In this document: in pieces, positions 15,800-27,000 of the stretch
Numbering within the stretch: the first letter of the stretch is position 1
How the letters are laid out: each line of letters opens with the position of its first letter
Origin: a virus
Length of the DNA stretch: 34,551 nucleotides
Direction: 5' to 3' (one strand)
IMG/VR virus record: IMGVR_UViG_3300034104_002007
Span: 1-34,551 of that record
The notes under the pieces: model-generated
Seen by the model: the letters and a program-made list of their open reading frames with translations, nothing else
Told to the model about the DNA's origin: nothing
Databases searched by the model: none
Made by a program: the position numbers and the translations under genes

Positions 15800-18700
15800 A
15801 TGTCTGAAAGTTCATTATCATTTGTTTCTACTTCATCATTTAGGAACTCTTTAATAGCTAGGAATTTAGCACCCTATAATATACCAGGGGCTTATAGTCC
15901 TCCAGCTGGAAACGTAACTTATGAAATTTCACCATTACAAGATTTAGCGGTAATTGATTCACCAAATAATTATATTAGTACAAATCAATTTGCGAATGGT
16001 TTATATCCACTTAATGAGTATGGACCAGAGGGTGGTTACATAGGAAAATATAATGTACCAGGTCAACCATTACCAGTTGATTCAAATCAAGGGCCTTATG
16101 ACCCAACAGACCCAAACTTTCAATCAATAGATTTAGTTAATGAATTTTTTATTGATGCGGCATATATTCAAAACAAATACGGACCAGAAGGTGGATTTAA
16201 TGATTTATTTACAATCACAGATATACAACTTTCTAATCAGTATTTCCAATCATATGATGAACCATTTGTTACGTCTTTATATAAACCATATCAAATATTA
16301 TCAAGTCAAAACCCAAACGGGACAAACGGAACATTATCACAAGATACTTTTTTAGCTAAAATTGCGGCGACTAGTCTAAAGTCCGCATTTGAAGAAAGAA
16401 TTGCATATGAAACAATATTTCTAAATTCCCAAGGGCCATCAATACCATTAGGTTTTGGGAATTTAAACACATTGAATAGCCCCTTTTCAAATCTGTTTAC
16501 AAACTTTAATAACCAACCTCTATCAAATAGAGACTGGAAAATTACTGTTGGTGAAGACACAAACGCAAATAATCAACAATTTACAAATAGATTACAAGAA
16601 AATTATTACCCATCATCACCAATTCCTGGTGACTATTTTGATGGGTTTGGGCCAATACAATCACCAGTTGCCGAAACGGCACTAGAAAACATTAATAATA
16701 TTACTGGAAATTTAGGTCCAGTACTTAATTTATTTAGAAACCCATCTGAATTATTTATCTCAAACACAGGGAAAGCACAACAATCCGTTTTATTTAATAG
16801 TTTAGATTACAACACATATAGACCATCATATAATAGAGGTAGTGTTAGTCAAAATTTAATAAACTCCATTAGTAATTTTTTAGACAACGACCCACAAATA
16901 ACTGGTAAGTATTATGTTGGAAGTGCGTTTTCAGAACCATCTTTTATTACTTCACCACCAAATCAAGTTGCTGTAAATAGTTTTGGTAAACAACAAAATA
17001 CAATTGTTTATGGACCATCTGAATTGGGTATTTTATATGAAGGAAACGAAGGAAAAATTAATTTTGGTTTAAAAGGAAAGTCAATTACTGACGGTGGTGG
17101 TATTATGGGTGAGTTTATTTGGACTTCACCAAAATACCAAGGAAACGCCGGGTTTAAAGTAAAACCAGGTGGAGACATCACAAAACAAGACAACGAGTTC
17201 AATGAGATTGCAAGTCAATACAGTCAAAATAGGTCAATAGATTTTAAATTAAAAAACGGATCAATACTTGACGACACACAAAGAATTATTGAAGCGGCTG
17301 ATAAAGTACAAGGTCAAGCACGATTAAAACACGTAGGAAATGCAATAAACCAAGTATCAAAAGTCTTTAATGATGGATATAAAGAATTAACAAAAGGTTC
17401 TCAAGTTGTTGCTTATTACGACTCAACCACGGATAGTCAAACAATTGGTATAGGTGGTGTTGAAGTGGGTAGAGAATATTGTAGAATCTTTCAAAAAGAC
17501 ACACCTTATTATACCTATGCCGACTTACAAAAAAAAGATGGTATAACAACATCTGGTCGTAAATTTAATAATTCGGTATTAGACAACACCTATAATTTGA
17601 ACATCGCACCAATGAGAGGTGAGGGGTCAACTAATATTAGAGACGGTAAAGTAAAAAAATATATGTTCTCATTGGAAAATCTTGCTTGGAGAACATCTGA
17701 TAAACCAGGTTTTACTGTACAAGACTTACCAGAATGTGAAAGAGGACCAAACGGTGGTAGAATTATGTGGTTTCCACCATATGATTTAACATTTAGTGAA
17801 GACACAAAAGCATCCTGGAACCCAACTAAATTCCTAGGAAGACCAGAACCTATTTACACATACCAAAATTCGTCTAGGTCCGGGTCTATTAGTTGGAGAA
17901 TTGTTGTTGACCACCCGTCAGCACTTAATACGATAATAGAAAAACAACTAGCAAATAAAAGTGACCAAGAAATAAACTCAATTGTTGATTCTTTTTTTGC
18001 TGGATGTGTTAAATATGATTTGTACGATTTGGCCGCAAAATACAATCAAATTCCAATTAGCGAACTTTATACTTATCAAGAAATATTGAATGATGCCCGT
18101 ACAACAGCTGAAGAAGCCAATCAGATTTTAAATGAAATTTCAAAACAAAAAGAAAGAAAGGATCAAAATCAAAATGGTGGCGACGGAACATTTTATGAAG
18201 ATGATTCATCAATTGAAGTTTTACAACCAGAAAGACAGTCTTTAAATATAAGATTATATTTTGAAAATACAGAACCGGATTACCAAGATTCTGATGGGTC
18301 AACAGATAGAAATACAGATATAACTGCCGATAATCCATATGATGTATATTATAAACAATTAGTTGGTGCCAAAAATAATTATAAAGCAAACGCAAAATCA
18401 TCAACAAATAATGGGATAACATACCCAAAAACTAGTGTTGAAAACTTTTTCCCAACTGAAATAGAAACAGGGTTTAATCAATTTAATGAACTACTAAAAA
18501 CTTTAGGCGAAACCTTGAGTAAAGGAGGTCAGGTTGAATTAGGGTTTATTGCAACGACTAACTCATTAGGTGGTATTGAATACAATACAGCGTTAGCCAA
18601 CAGAAGATATGATTCGGTCTTAAAGTACATTTTAAATCAACAAGTGACTGCGGAAAAAAGTTTCAAAAACTATTTTGAAGATGATAAAACTTTCAATGTT

Positions 18701-20773
18701 ACAGCTAAAGAGTTTTTACAGTTCCAAACAAATATTACTTTAGGTAATGGGAATAAAATAAATTGTAACGATAGTAGTGGTAAATACATAGTGCCTGGTA
18801 TGGCGTGTAGAAGTGTTTTAATTACTGGTGCAACAATTACTAAAAAAGAAAAACCAGCACCAAATCCAGACCCAATTATTATTGAGGAAGACGTTGTTAT
18901 TGTACAACCAAAAAAACCAACAAAAAAACCAGACCCAATTAAAAAACTTAAAGAAGGAATATCAAAAAAAATACTACGAAATTTATTTTCAGAGTGTGAT
19001 TATTTTGAGGTTATTAAAGAATCAAACCCAATGATTTACCAATCATTAAAAGATAAAATAAAATATTTTAACCCTGCATTCCACTCAACAACACCTGAAG
19101 GTTTGAACTCACGATTGACATTTTTGAATCAATGTATGAGACCGGGACAAACAATACCCGTAATTGGAAACGACAATCAGTTAAAATATAATGACGCATT
19201 AAATACATCATTTGGAACACCACCAGTATTGGTTTTAAGAATTGGTGATTTTTATCATACTAAAATTATTCCTAATAATTTACAGATTGGGTTTGACCCA
19301 CTTGTATATGATTTGAACCCAGAAGGAATTGGTGTACAACCAATGATTGCAAAAATTACATTAAGTTTTGATTTTATTGGTGGACAAGGGCTGGCCGGGC
19401 CAATAAAACAACTACAAAACGCCCTTTCATTCAATTACTACGGAAACACAGAAATTTACGATGAAAGATCAATATCTACGGATAATAAAGAAATAAGTGA
19501 TAGGGACTTACAATTAGAAAAACTTATTGTTGGTAATCAAGGACCAAACGTTACAAATAAAGACGTTTCTAATCAACAACCACAAAAAGGTCTTACACCA
19601 ATTGGTGTAATAGAAAATTCTAATTTGGATATTACAAATGGTATAGAAACTGGCGAAATTAACTATTATAATTTGATGGGTGAATTACAAGACAACTCAA
19701 AAAATTATTTTACTTCTGTTGTAAACCAATCAAAATCAATAACTCAAGTTACAAACTGGGGGATGTCACAGTTGGTATTTAATACTAGAAATTATTCTGA
19801 TGGTAATATTTTAGAAAATTCTGAAAAAATTCCAGTAAAAATATATGGAAAACCAGATGACATCGCAAAAAAAATATCAAAATTAATTAATAATACAACA
19901 AAAGACGTTAAAGACGATGCAAATCCGATTATTAAAAATATTGTAACAACACAAAAAAACACACCAGACAATGTTGTAAGAGAATTAAAAAGTACGTTTG
20001 AAAAAAACATTAAAACAAATGAAATTGAATTAAACAATCTCGTTCAACAGCAAATTAATAGTTTAGTTGAGACAGAACAAAATTTAAATTATACATTAAG
20101 AAAAATGGACGCTGTTTGTAATTCTGTTGACGGCGTTAAATTAACAACTGGTGATTTGAAAATTTTATCAATTACCGCTGACTCAACAAACAAACTTATT
20201 TTAAATATGAAGGAGACTTATAAACAAAATACAGGAACTGATTTAAGCGAGTTTTTAGATTTATTAGCAGACAAAACCAACTCCATTTTATCTATAAATT
20301 TTTATAATGACAAACTTACTGTTTATAATTCACAATTTGAAAAAGAAGAAAAAAACAAACTAGAACCACAAAGAAGGTTTTATATGAGTATGTGTAACAT
20401 TTTATTAGACGAAAATAAATACACTTTATTTGTAAACTCCCTAATAACAGATTCGGTAAAAAAAGTACCAAATTTAGAGGCAAACATACTTAAATACTGC
20501 AAAGAGTTTCAAGACAATTGTAAATTTGATCATAATTTGGAATTAGAACTTTATAGTAGTTTTGAAAAAAATGAAGAATATAAAAAATATTCTGACTACA
20601 AAATAACATTTGAACAACAAAACATAGATTATTTTAAAGATAAAAAAGTTGGATACACAACGGATAAAATTGGTAATTATACAGATAATAAAAAAATAAT
20701 AAAAAATCTTTATTCTAACCAAAATGTGAATAACGATAAAAAAACATTTAATGGTAAAGTAACATTTAATTAA
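15800..20773 (+). CDS. Giant baseplate/tail structural protein with OmpA-like domain
   Basis: A 1657-residue protein. Residues 1-140 carry two YGPEGG copies (74-79 and 127-132) in a Pro/Asn/Tyr-rich segment. The centre holds GRIMWFPPYDLTFSED and GRPEPIYTYQNSSRSGSISW (about 655-705), a module typical of phage tail hub/LysM-type baseplate proteins. Residues 880-1000 resemble an OmpA/MotB-type peptidoglycan-associated domain (VELGFIATTNSLGG then YNTALANRRYDSVLKYI). A Lys/Pro-rich linker (about 1013-1055) leads to a second tube-like beta domain (PPVLVLRIGDFYHTKIIPNN). The C-terminal 350 residues are helical and Asn/Lys-rich. It is followed after one base by the gp53-like gene, so it belongs to the baseplate operon. 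The exact T4 counterpart is unclear; structural role is firm. Confidence 0.75.
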   Translation: MSESSLSFVSTSSFRNSLIARNLAPYNIPGAYSPPAGNVTYEISPLQDLAVIDSPNNYISTNQFANGLYPLNEYGPEGGYIGKYNVPGQPLPVDSNQGPYDPTDPNFQSIDLVNEFFIDAAYIQNKYGPEGGFNDLFTITDIQLSNQYFQSYDEPFVTSLYKPYQILSSQNPNGTNGTLSQDTFLAKIAATSLKSAFEERIAYETIFLNSQGPSIPLGFGNLNTLNSPFSNLFTNFNNQPLSNRDWKITVGEDTNANNQQFTNRLQENYYPSSPIPGDYFDGFGPIQSPVAETALENINNITGNLGPVLNLFRNPSELFISNTGKAQQSVLFNSLDYNTYRPSYNRGSVSQNLINSISNFLDNDPQITGKYYVGSAFSEPSFITSPPNQVAVNSFGKQQNTIVYGPSELGILYEGNEGKINFGLKGKSITDGGGIMGEFIWTSPKYQGNAGFKVKPGGDITKQDNEFNEIASQYSQNRSIDFKLKNGSILDDTQRIIEAADKVQGQARLKHVGNAINQVSKVFNDGYKELTKGSQVVAYYDSTTDSQTIGIGGVEVGREYCRIFQKDTPYYTYADLQKKDGITTSGRKFNNSVLDNTYNLNIAPMRGEGSTNIRDGKVKKYMFSLENLAWRTSDKPGFTVQDLPECERGPNGGRIMWFPPYDLTFSEDTKASWNPTKFLGRPEPIYTYQNSSRSGSISWRIVVDHPSALNTIIEKQLANKSDQEINSIVDSFFAGCVKYDLYDLAAKYNQIPISELYTYQEILNDARTTAEEANQILNEISKQKERKDQNQNGGDGTFYEDDSSIEVLQPERQSLNIRLYFENTEPDYQDSDGSTDRNTDITADNPYDVYYKQLVGAKNNYKANAKSSTNNGITYPKTSVENFFPTEIETGFNQFNELLKTLGETLSKGGQVELGFIATTNSLGGIEYNTALANRRYDSVLKYILNQQVTAEKSFKNYFEDDKTFNVTAKEFLQFQTNITLGNGNKINCNDSSGKYIVPGMACRSVLITGATITKKEKPAPNPDPIIIEEDVVIVQPKKPTKKPDPIKKLKEGISKKILRNLFSECDYFEVIKESNPMIYQSLKDKIKYFNPAFHSTTPEGLNSRLTFLNQCMRPGQTIPVIGNDNQLKYNDALNTSFGTPPVLVLRIGDFYHTKIIPNNLQIGFDPLVYDLNPEGIGVQPMIAKITLSFDFIGGQGLAGPIKQLQNALSFNYYGNTEIYDERSISTDNKEISDRDLQLEKLIVGNQGPNVTNKDVSNQQPQKGLTPIGVIENSNLDITNGIETGEINYYNLMGELQDNSKNYFTSVVNQSKSITQVTNWGMSQLVFNTRNYSDGNILENSEKIPVKIYGKPDDIAKKISKLINNTTKDVKDDANPIIKNIVTTQKNTPDNVVRELKSTFEKNIKTNEIELNNLVQQQINSLVETEQNLNYTLRKMDAVCNSVDGVKLTTGDLKILSITADSTNKLILNMKETYKQNTGTDLSEFLDLLADKTNSILSINFYNDKLTVYNSQFEKEEKNKLEPQRRFYMSMCNILLDENKYTLFVNSLITDSVKKVPNLEANILKYCKEFQDNCKFDHNLELELYSSFEKNEEYKKYSDYKITFEQQNIDYFKDKKVGYTTDKIGNYTDNKKIIKNLYSNQNVNNDKKTFNGKVTFN

Positions 20774-20774
20774 T

Positions 20775-21098
20775 ATGGCTACACAATATTATAATAGATA
20801 TAGTAATTTTTTGGTAAACGGAGAACAAACCGTAGTACCATACTTGAACTTACAACCAAAAGGTAGTGACAAAAAATACATTTATAGAGTAGGACAATCT
20901 AGGTTAGATAAAATTTCGGAACAATATTATGGTTCTCCTTTTTTTGGTTGGTTGATATTGCAAGCTAATCCAGAGTTTTCTGGTTCGGAATTTGAAATCC
21001 CAGATGGTACAGTATTGACAATACCATATCCTTTAGTAACTTCTTTACAAGAATATAAATCAACATTAGACAATTACAGATTCTATTATGGTAAATAA
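20775..21098 (+). CDS. Baseplate wedge protein, gp53-like (LysM-like fold)
   Basis: A 107-residue protein. It opens MATQYYNRYSNFLVNGE and has YRVGQSRLDKISEQYYGSPF followed by GWLILQANPEF and EIPDGTVLTIPYP, the pattern of gp53-type baseplate wedge proteins and of LysM modules (a start strand, YG helix, N, IP-GT-L-IP end). T4 gp53 (196 aa) clips neighbouring wedges together. Here it is shorter, nearly one LysM-like module with an N-terminal arm. The ATG follows the previous stop by one base and the gene overlaps the next by 11 bases, so all three giant-baseplate-region genes are coupled. Confidence 0.75.
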   Translation: MATQYYNRYSNFLVNGEQTVVPYLNLQPKGSDKKYIYRVGQSRLDKISEQYYGSPFFGWLILQANPEFSGSEFEIPDGTVLTIPYPLVTSLQEYKSTLDNYRFYYGK

Positions 21099-24000
21099 CG
21101 GTGAAAACATATTAGTTGAATTTGACTACCAAAACATAACCGTTATAGACCCAAACAAAATAATTGATAATGACGGTAAAGTAAGCGAGAGACTTATTAA
21201 TCACGAAGATTTGGTTATTTATGCAAACCTAGAATGTAATGTAGTACCAAGAACAAAATTAGCTGTTGGCGTACCCCTAGACGAATCGCTTAAAACAATT
21301 TCGGTTGGTAAGATTAATTTTTTAAATCCAGGGTTTAAAACATTTCTAGAAGACGGATATGTTGATGAGGTTACGGGTAAAAATTCATTAGTAGGTAAAG
21401 GGGTTAATCAAGTTAATAGTAAATTTAAATACGCAAAAAATAAAAGTGATGATTTTTATGTTAACCAAACTTTAACTTCAGACGGCCAACCGGGTGCTGT
21501 TGACAATGGATTGCTCGGCATTACTGACATCACAATAACATACGGAACAGATTTTTTACCGGTTATTGATATGACACTTGAAGACGTTAAAGGAAGAGCC
21601 CTATTTGAGGGAGGAAACAACTCACCTTATGCCGCCTTTTTTCAGTTACCATACCCAATATTTTATTTAACAATTAAAGGTTATTTAGGAAAAGCTGTTA
21701 GATTACCCCTAATGTTATATACATTCAGTAGTAGTTACGACTCAAATAGTGGAAATTTTAGAGTACAATTAAAATTTTACACATACAAGTATTCAATCCT
21801 ATCATACGTACCTTGGAGCACTATGTTAGCCGTACCTTTTATGTATCGGTCAATTATTGAAACAAAAAGTGAATCAAAAACCAATCAAAATTCATCTGTA
21901 ACACTTGATAGAGGTTTTACTAGTAATGGTTACCAAAAAATGAAAGAACTTTATTCTGAATATAAAGCCAAAGGTCTTATTGATGAAAATTTTCCAGAAC
22001 TAACAATACAACAACTACAACGTAGATTGAATTTATTTTTAAAATCAATTTATGAAAGTTTTAAAAAAACAAATCTAAACATTTTAAATGATATAGATGA
22101 GTTTGAAAAAAATTTAGAACTATATAGGTCTGAAGTTGTAACATATGCCGACTCTTGGACAAACACTTACCTTGATATTAAAAACCCATTCGTTGACACA
22201 ACGGGCAATTCAAACTACATTTTCCAAAAACAAATAACAAATGTAAATGACGCTAAAACAAAACTTTATGGGTTAGTGTTAAAATATAATAAATTATTAA
22301 ACGATAATAAAACACTAGGAAAAAATACTAAAAATAAAGTACCAATAAGTATTGCTTGTTCATCAACACAGAGTAATTGTATCTTTATTAGTAGTGTTAA
22401 ATCTAGTAATGATTTAGATTTATCCAAAACCTACTTTCAAAGGTATAATAAAGAATACCCAATTGGAAACTCAACTGTCACAACAGAGTTTAAAAATCAA
22501 ATCAACAAGGAGCTACAAGGGAAAGAGGTTTTTTTCTATGAAGGAACAGACTCTTTTATTTCGGCAATAGATAAAATAAAAGAAAATTTTTTAAAACAAA
22601 AACAATCTATTGAAGAACAGTTAACAAAAGATTTGGCTAACAAAATTTCTGGAAGTATTGCCGATGGTGGTATTGGTTTTGAACCAACAATGAGAAATGT
22701 TTTAGCCGTGTTTTTTGCTCAAGGAGAAGCGTTTCTTCGTTTGATGGATGATGTACACACAAAAGCCTGGGGGGTTAGAGACGATAGATTTAGAAAAACT
22801 GCAATATTCACAAATAGCGGTGGAAGTAGTGTTGATGTTAAAGATTTACCACAAAACCAAACACCCGTTTATCCTTGGCCACAAGTTATAAACAAAAACG
22901 ACAATAAAAAAGATGGTGAAAAATTTGAATTGGTTTACCCCGGTGACGATTCTGTTGCACAGTCTTTAAACGCCTATAGCCCCGAAGTTTGGCCAGAGGT
23001 TGAATTTGTTGAAGAATTTATTAGAGGATACACACTTAGGGAGACTCAAATACCAGAACCAGAAACAATTACCAATTCACAGATTAACCCCAGAAGACTA
23101 AGCTTTAATGCGATAGAGTTTCCAATAGGAAACGAAGTGTTTACAAATTCAGAAGAGGTTAAGTTTTTTTATGAAATGTATGAAAGATTAATCATTAACT
23201 CTTTTTATGAAAAATTTAATAGAGATGGTGTTTATCAATATAACATACCATATTATGTTGCCGAAATGGAAAGGATTGATATTATTGACGCTTTAGGTGA
23301 TGACAACCCATATCTATCTTATAAACTAAAAGAATTTGATTTATCAAATTTTGTTTCTTATTTACGGGACATATCAAATCAAGGGCAAGGACCTTCTTGG
23401 CAAAACTACATAAGAGGTGAATTTAACACATCTTATATTAAAAACGATATAAAAACATCTTTTGAAATTTTAAGTTACACAGTTGTTGAAAACCCAAAAA
23501 GTCAACCAAGTGTTTCTATTGAAAACACAGATCAGATAAATAAATACATAAGTAAAAATGTCGTAATGGAAAACTATGACCTTTCTGACATATATCCACT
23601 TACATCATTAAACTGGATTAAGAAAAATATGTCTAATGGGTCGGTAATAAAAACACCAATAGATGCTTTTGTTACAGCAAATGTTTTAAATTATAATGAA
23701 ACAAATAAGGTAATCACAAATTTTGAAGAAAACTCACAAACAGAAAAAAAACCAATTACAAATTTTAACTATGAGGAAGCAACAATGTTTAGACCACTCA
23801 GCATAACAAATCTCAAAATATTCTATAACAATAGAAAATTTGAGAACCAATATGTAACTGAAGGAAATTTAAATTATGTCAACTACACAAATCAATTAAC
23901 GGCAACTCAAACAACCTCAATGTTAAACACGCCATATTTTGTAAACGCAATACAAAAAGGTGTTTTTGAGTTTAGATATAACCCATCAAACTTGTATCCC

Positions 24001-27000
24001 TATAAAGAAGCTGCGTTTTTGTTTTTAAATAGTTTACCGTTAGCAACAACAAAAGAAAGATACAAAAAATATAATAACAACAATAGTGTGACAGAGTTAG
24101 ATTATGTGTTATCAACTTTAAAAAAATATGGTGCAATTCACAAAGTCCCATACGCTTGGGTTTTGAAATACGGATCAATTTGGCATAGATATAAAACCTG
24201 GATTGAAACGGGTAAAGACATTTTAGATGATGTTTGGAAAGATTTTGATTATGTTGGAAATTTTGACCCAACAACAAGTGCAATAACAAAAACGTATAAT
24301 TTAACTATTGATGGGGCACCATATGAATTTGTTTTACAAGACGATTTAGTGGTTGGGTCATTGTCTAGAACTATAATGAATCCAGGGTTTTACCCAAAAA
24401 CAATTGACGATTTTAACGTATTTTATCAAGGAACAAGAGTATTTGACTCAACATATGAAGTTACAGGACAATGTAAAATTTCTGGAAACACTCTTGAGAT
24501 TTTATCAATAACAGCACCAGCAATAATACCTGGAAGTGTAATCGTAGGTCCAAATATACTTTTAAACACGACAGTTGTTTCTCAAATATCTGGTACAACA
24601 GGCGGAACTGGAAGTTATGTGATTTCAGAAACATACACAACAAATGTTGGACCAACAAATTTTACAATATCAAATGTTGAAAATGTTGATTACTCAAGTC
24701 AAGACATACAATTATCAATAGATGACGGGTCTTTATATCTAAACTATTCTTTAAGTAGCGTAATATCTAAATTTAACGGTTTTAATCCTTTACAACCAAA
24801 TAGATCATTAATTTTGAAACCCTGGTCTTGTTTTTCAACAACCCCTGACGGACAAGTATATCCAATGCCATCATTTGGTAGTTCGTTAAATCAAGTGAAT
24901 GACGAATGTTTTAATTTAGGTGGAACAATGACAAAAGAAGTTAAAAATAATTCTGCACTATATAATGGTTCAGTGAGGAACTTTTGGAAAGCCCCAAACT
25001 ATGGGTACTTTGATAACGATAAAGTAGAAATCCCAAAACCAGACTCATACCTTAAAGAAATATTTAATAATCTCTCAATCCAACAAAATTTCTCAATAAA
25101 TGGTTCGGACGTAAGTTACTCAAAAATAGATGATATGTTTAGTGCTTTTGACAAAAAAGCCCTTGACATACTAGAAAAAGAATTTTTGAACTTCTCAAAA
25201 TCGGTATATGACATAGAATCAAAAAACCAAGAAGAATTGGAAACAAAAAATAAGTATAAAAATTTCCAAGGACTTATGAGAACAATTATGAAAGTGGAAA
25301 AACCAATAGGGGATGTCCCAAGTGTTATAATTAGTGAAATCACTAATAAACAAATTTCACAATTTAATTATTATTTAGGGTTGTTTATGAAATATGAGAC
25401 AATAATTAAATACGGAAACCCATCTTCATTTGATAGAAGACTATTTTATACATTCTCAAATGAATTTATTCAAGACCCTTTGACATATAATTACTATAAG
25501 ACAAACTCACCAAACGCCTTACCAACACCATCGGGGACAATAACTCTTGCAAACTCAAAAGCATTATACCCCCAAACCTGGAAAGCCCTAGAAACATATG
25601 TTGGTTTTTCAGATATTACGGCTTTACAATATTCAAATTTAGGGTCTTTCATTACTGACTTTTTTATTGATATGAATGTTGAGTTTGAAGAAAACAATGT
25701 TATAAGATTCGCACCAATAATAAAAATTTATGCAACACAAAAATTGTTAGACTCATCTCTTAATAGAGAAAAGTTTTTAAATTTAATGTCTGTATACCTA
25801 ACTAAAGGTGAAAATTATATTGATACCGTGTTGAATCTGGAACTAACAACATTAAGAAAAAACATACCAAAAGTTACAATAAAAAAAGAAGCAAAAAAAG
25901 TTAAAGCTGACTTAAACGGTGAACAAACTAGATATGAATTATATGATATGTTTAAAGGCTTAAACGACACTTGGATTGCGGGTGGTGATTATAAAACTAA
26001 AACACTTTTTGAAGACGTTTTACTTTATGATAGGGCGAGTAGAGATGTTGGTCAAAAAATTTATGCTGACGTGTTTAAAGTTAAAGATACAATTGATTAT
26101 GGTTCTTATAAAAACAAAATGTTAGATATTATATCCACAATATTAACAAATAATAATTTTACATTCTTTACCTTACCGGCATATGCAAACTTTTATAATG
26201 TACAAGACGTAAGTAAAAACGCGTCTCCTTCACCAGAAGGGTCGTTAGAATTTGCAAATTCATTATTTGGAACGTTTACAAGTTTAGATTATAGAGAAAC
26301 TAGCTCAAAATTTTTATGTTTGTTTGCAAACAAACCAAGTGAACATTTGGCATTAAACGAAAATATAGATTACAGATTTAGAGATGATGCTTTTGATTTG
26401 AGAAGATCAAGTGATTGTCCTTTAGTTGAAGACCAAGACGGCAAACAAGATTGGGATAGGTCAAATAAAGTCGTTGGGTTCAATATAGATATGGGACCAC
26501 AAAATCAACAAATATTTACTAAATTTGATGTGTCGCAAGAACCAGGAGACCCAACCGCCGAATCTTTAGAGGTGTTAAATCAAATGGCAAATTTAAATAG
26601 AAACAGAGGTGGTGGAACTCAAAGTGTTTCATTGTATAATTTATATAGAAATAGAAGTTACAAATGTAGTGTTGATATGTTAGGTAATGCTATGATACAA
26701 CCAATGATGTATTTTAACTTGAGATATGTACCACTATTTAGTGGACCATATATGATTTTAAAAGTAACACATAGAATTAATGATTCTGGGTTTGAAACGT
26801 CTTTTGAAGGGCAAAGACAACCTTTTTATAGTATCCCAACACTTGATAAGTATTTACAATCATTGAATAGTAAAATATTAACATCTTTAAAACAAAAAAT
26901 ACAAGAAGAAGACAGTAGATTAAGTGAAACGCCAGACAACATATTAAAAGAACAAAACAGTTCTGTAAGTTATGCAACCGAAGGTATCGGAGATGTAACA

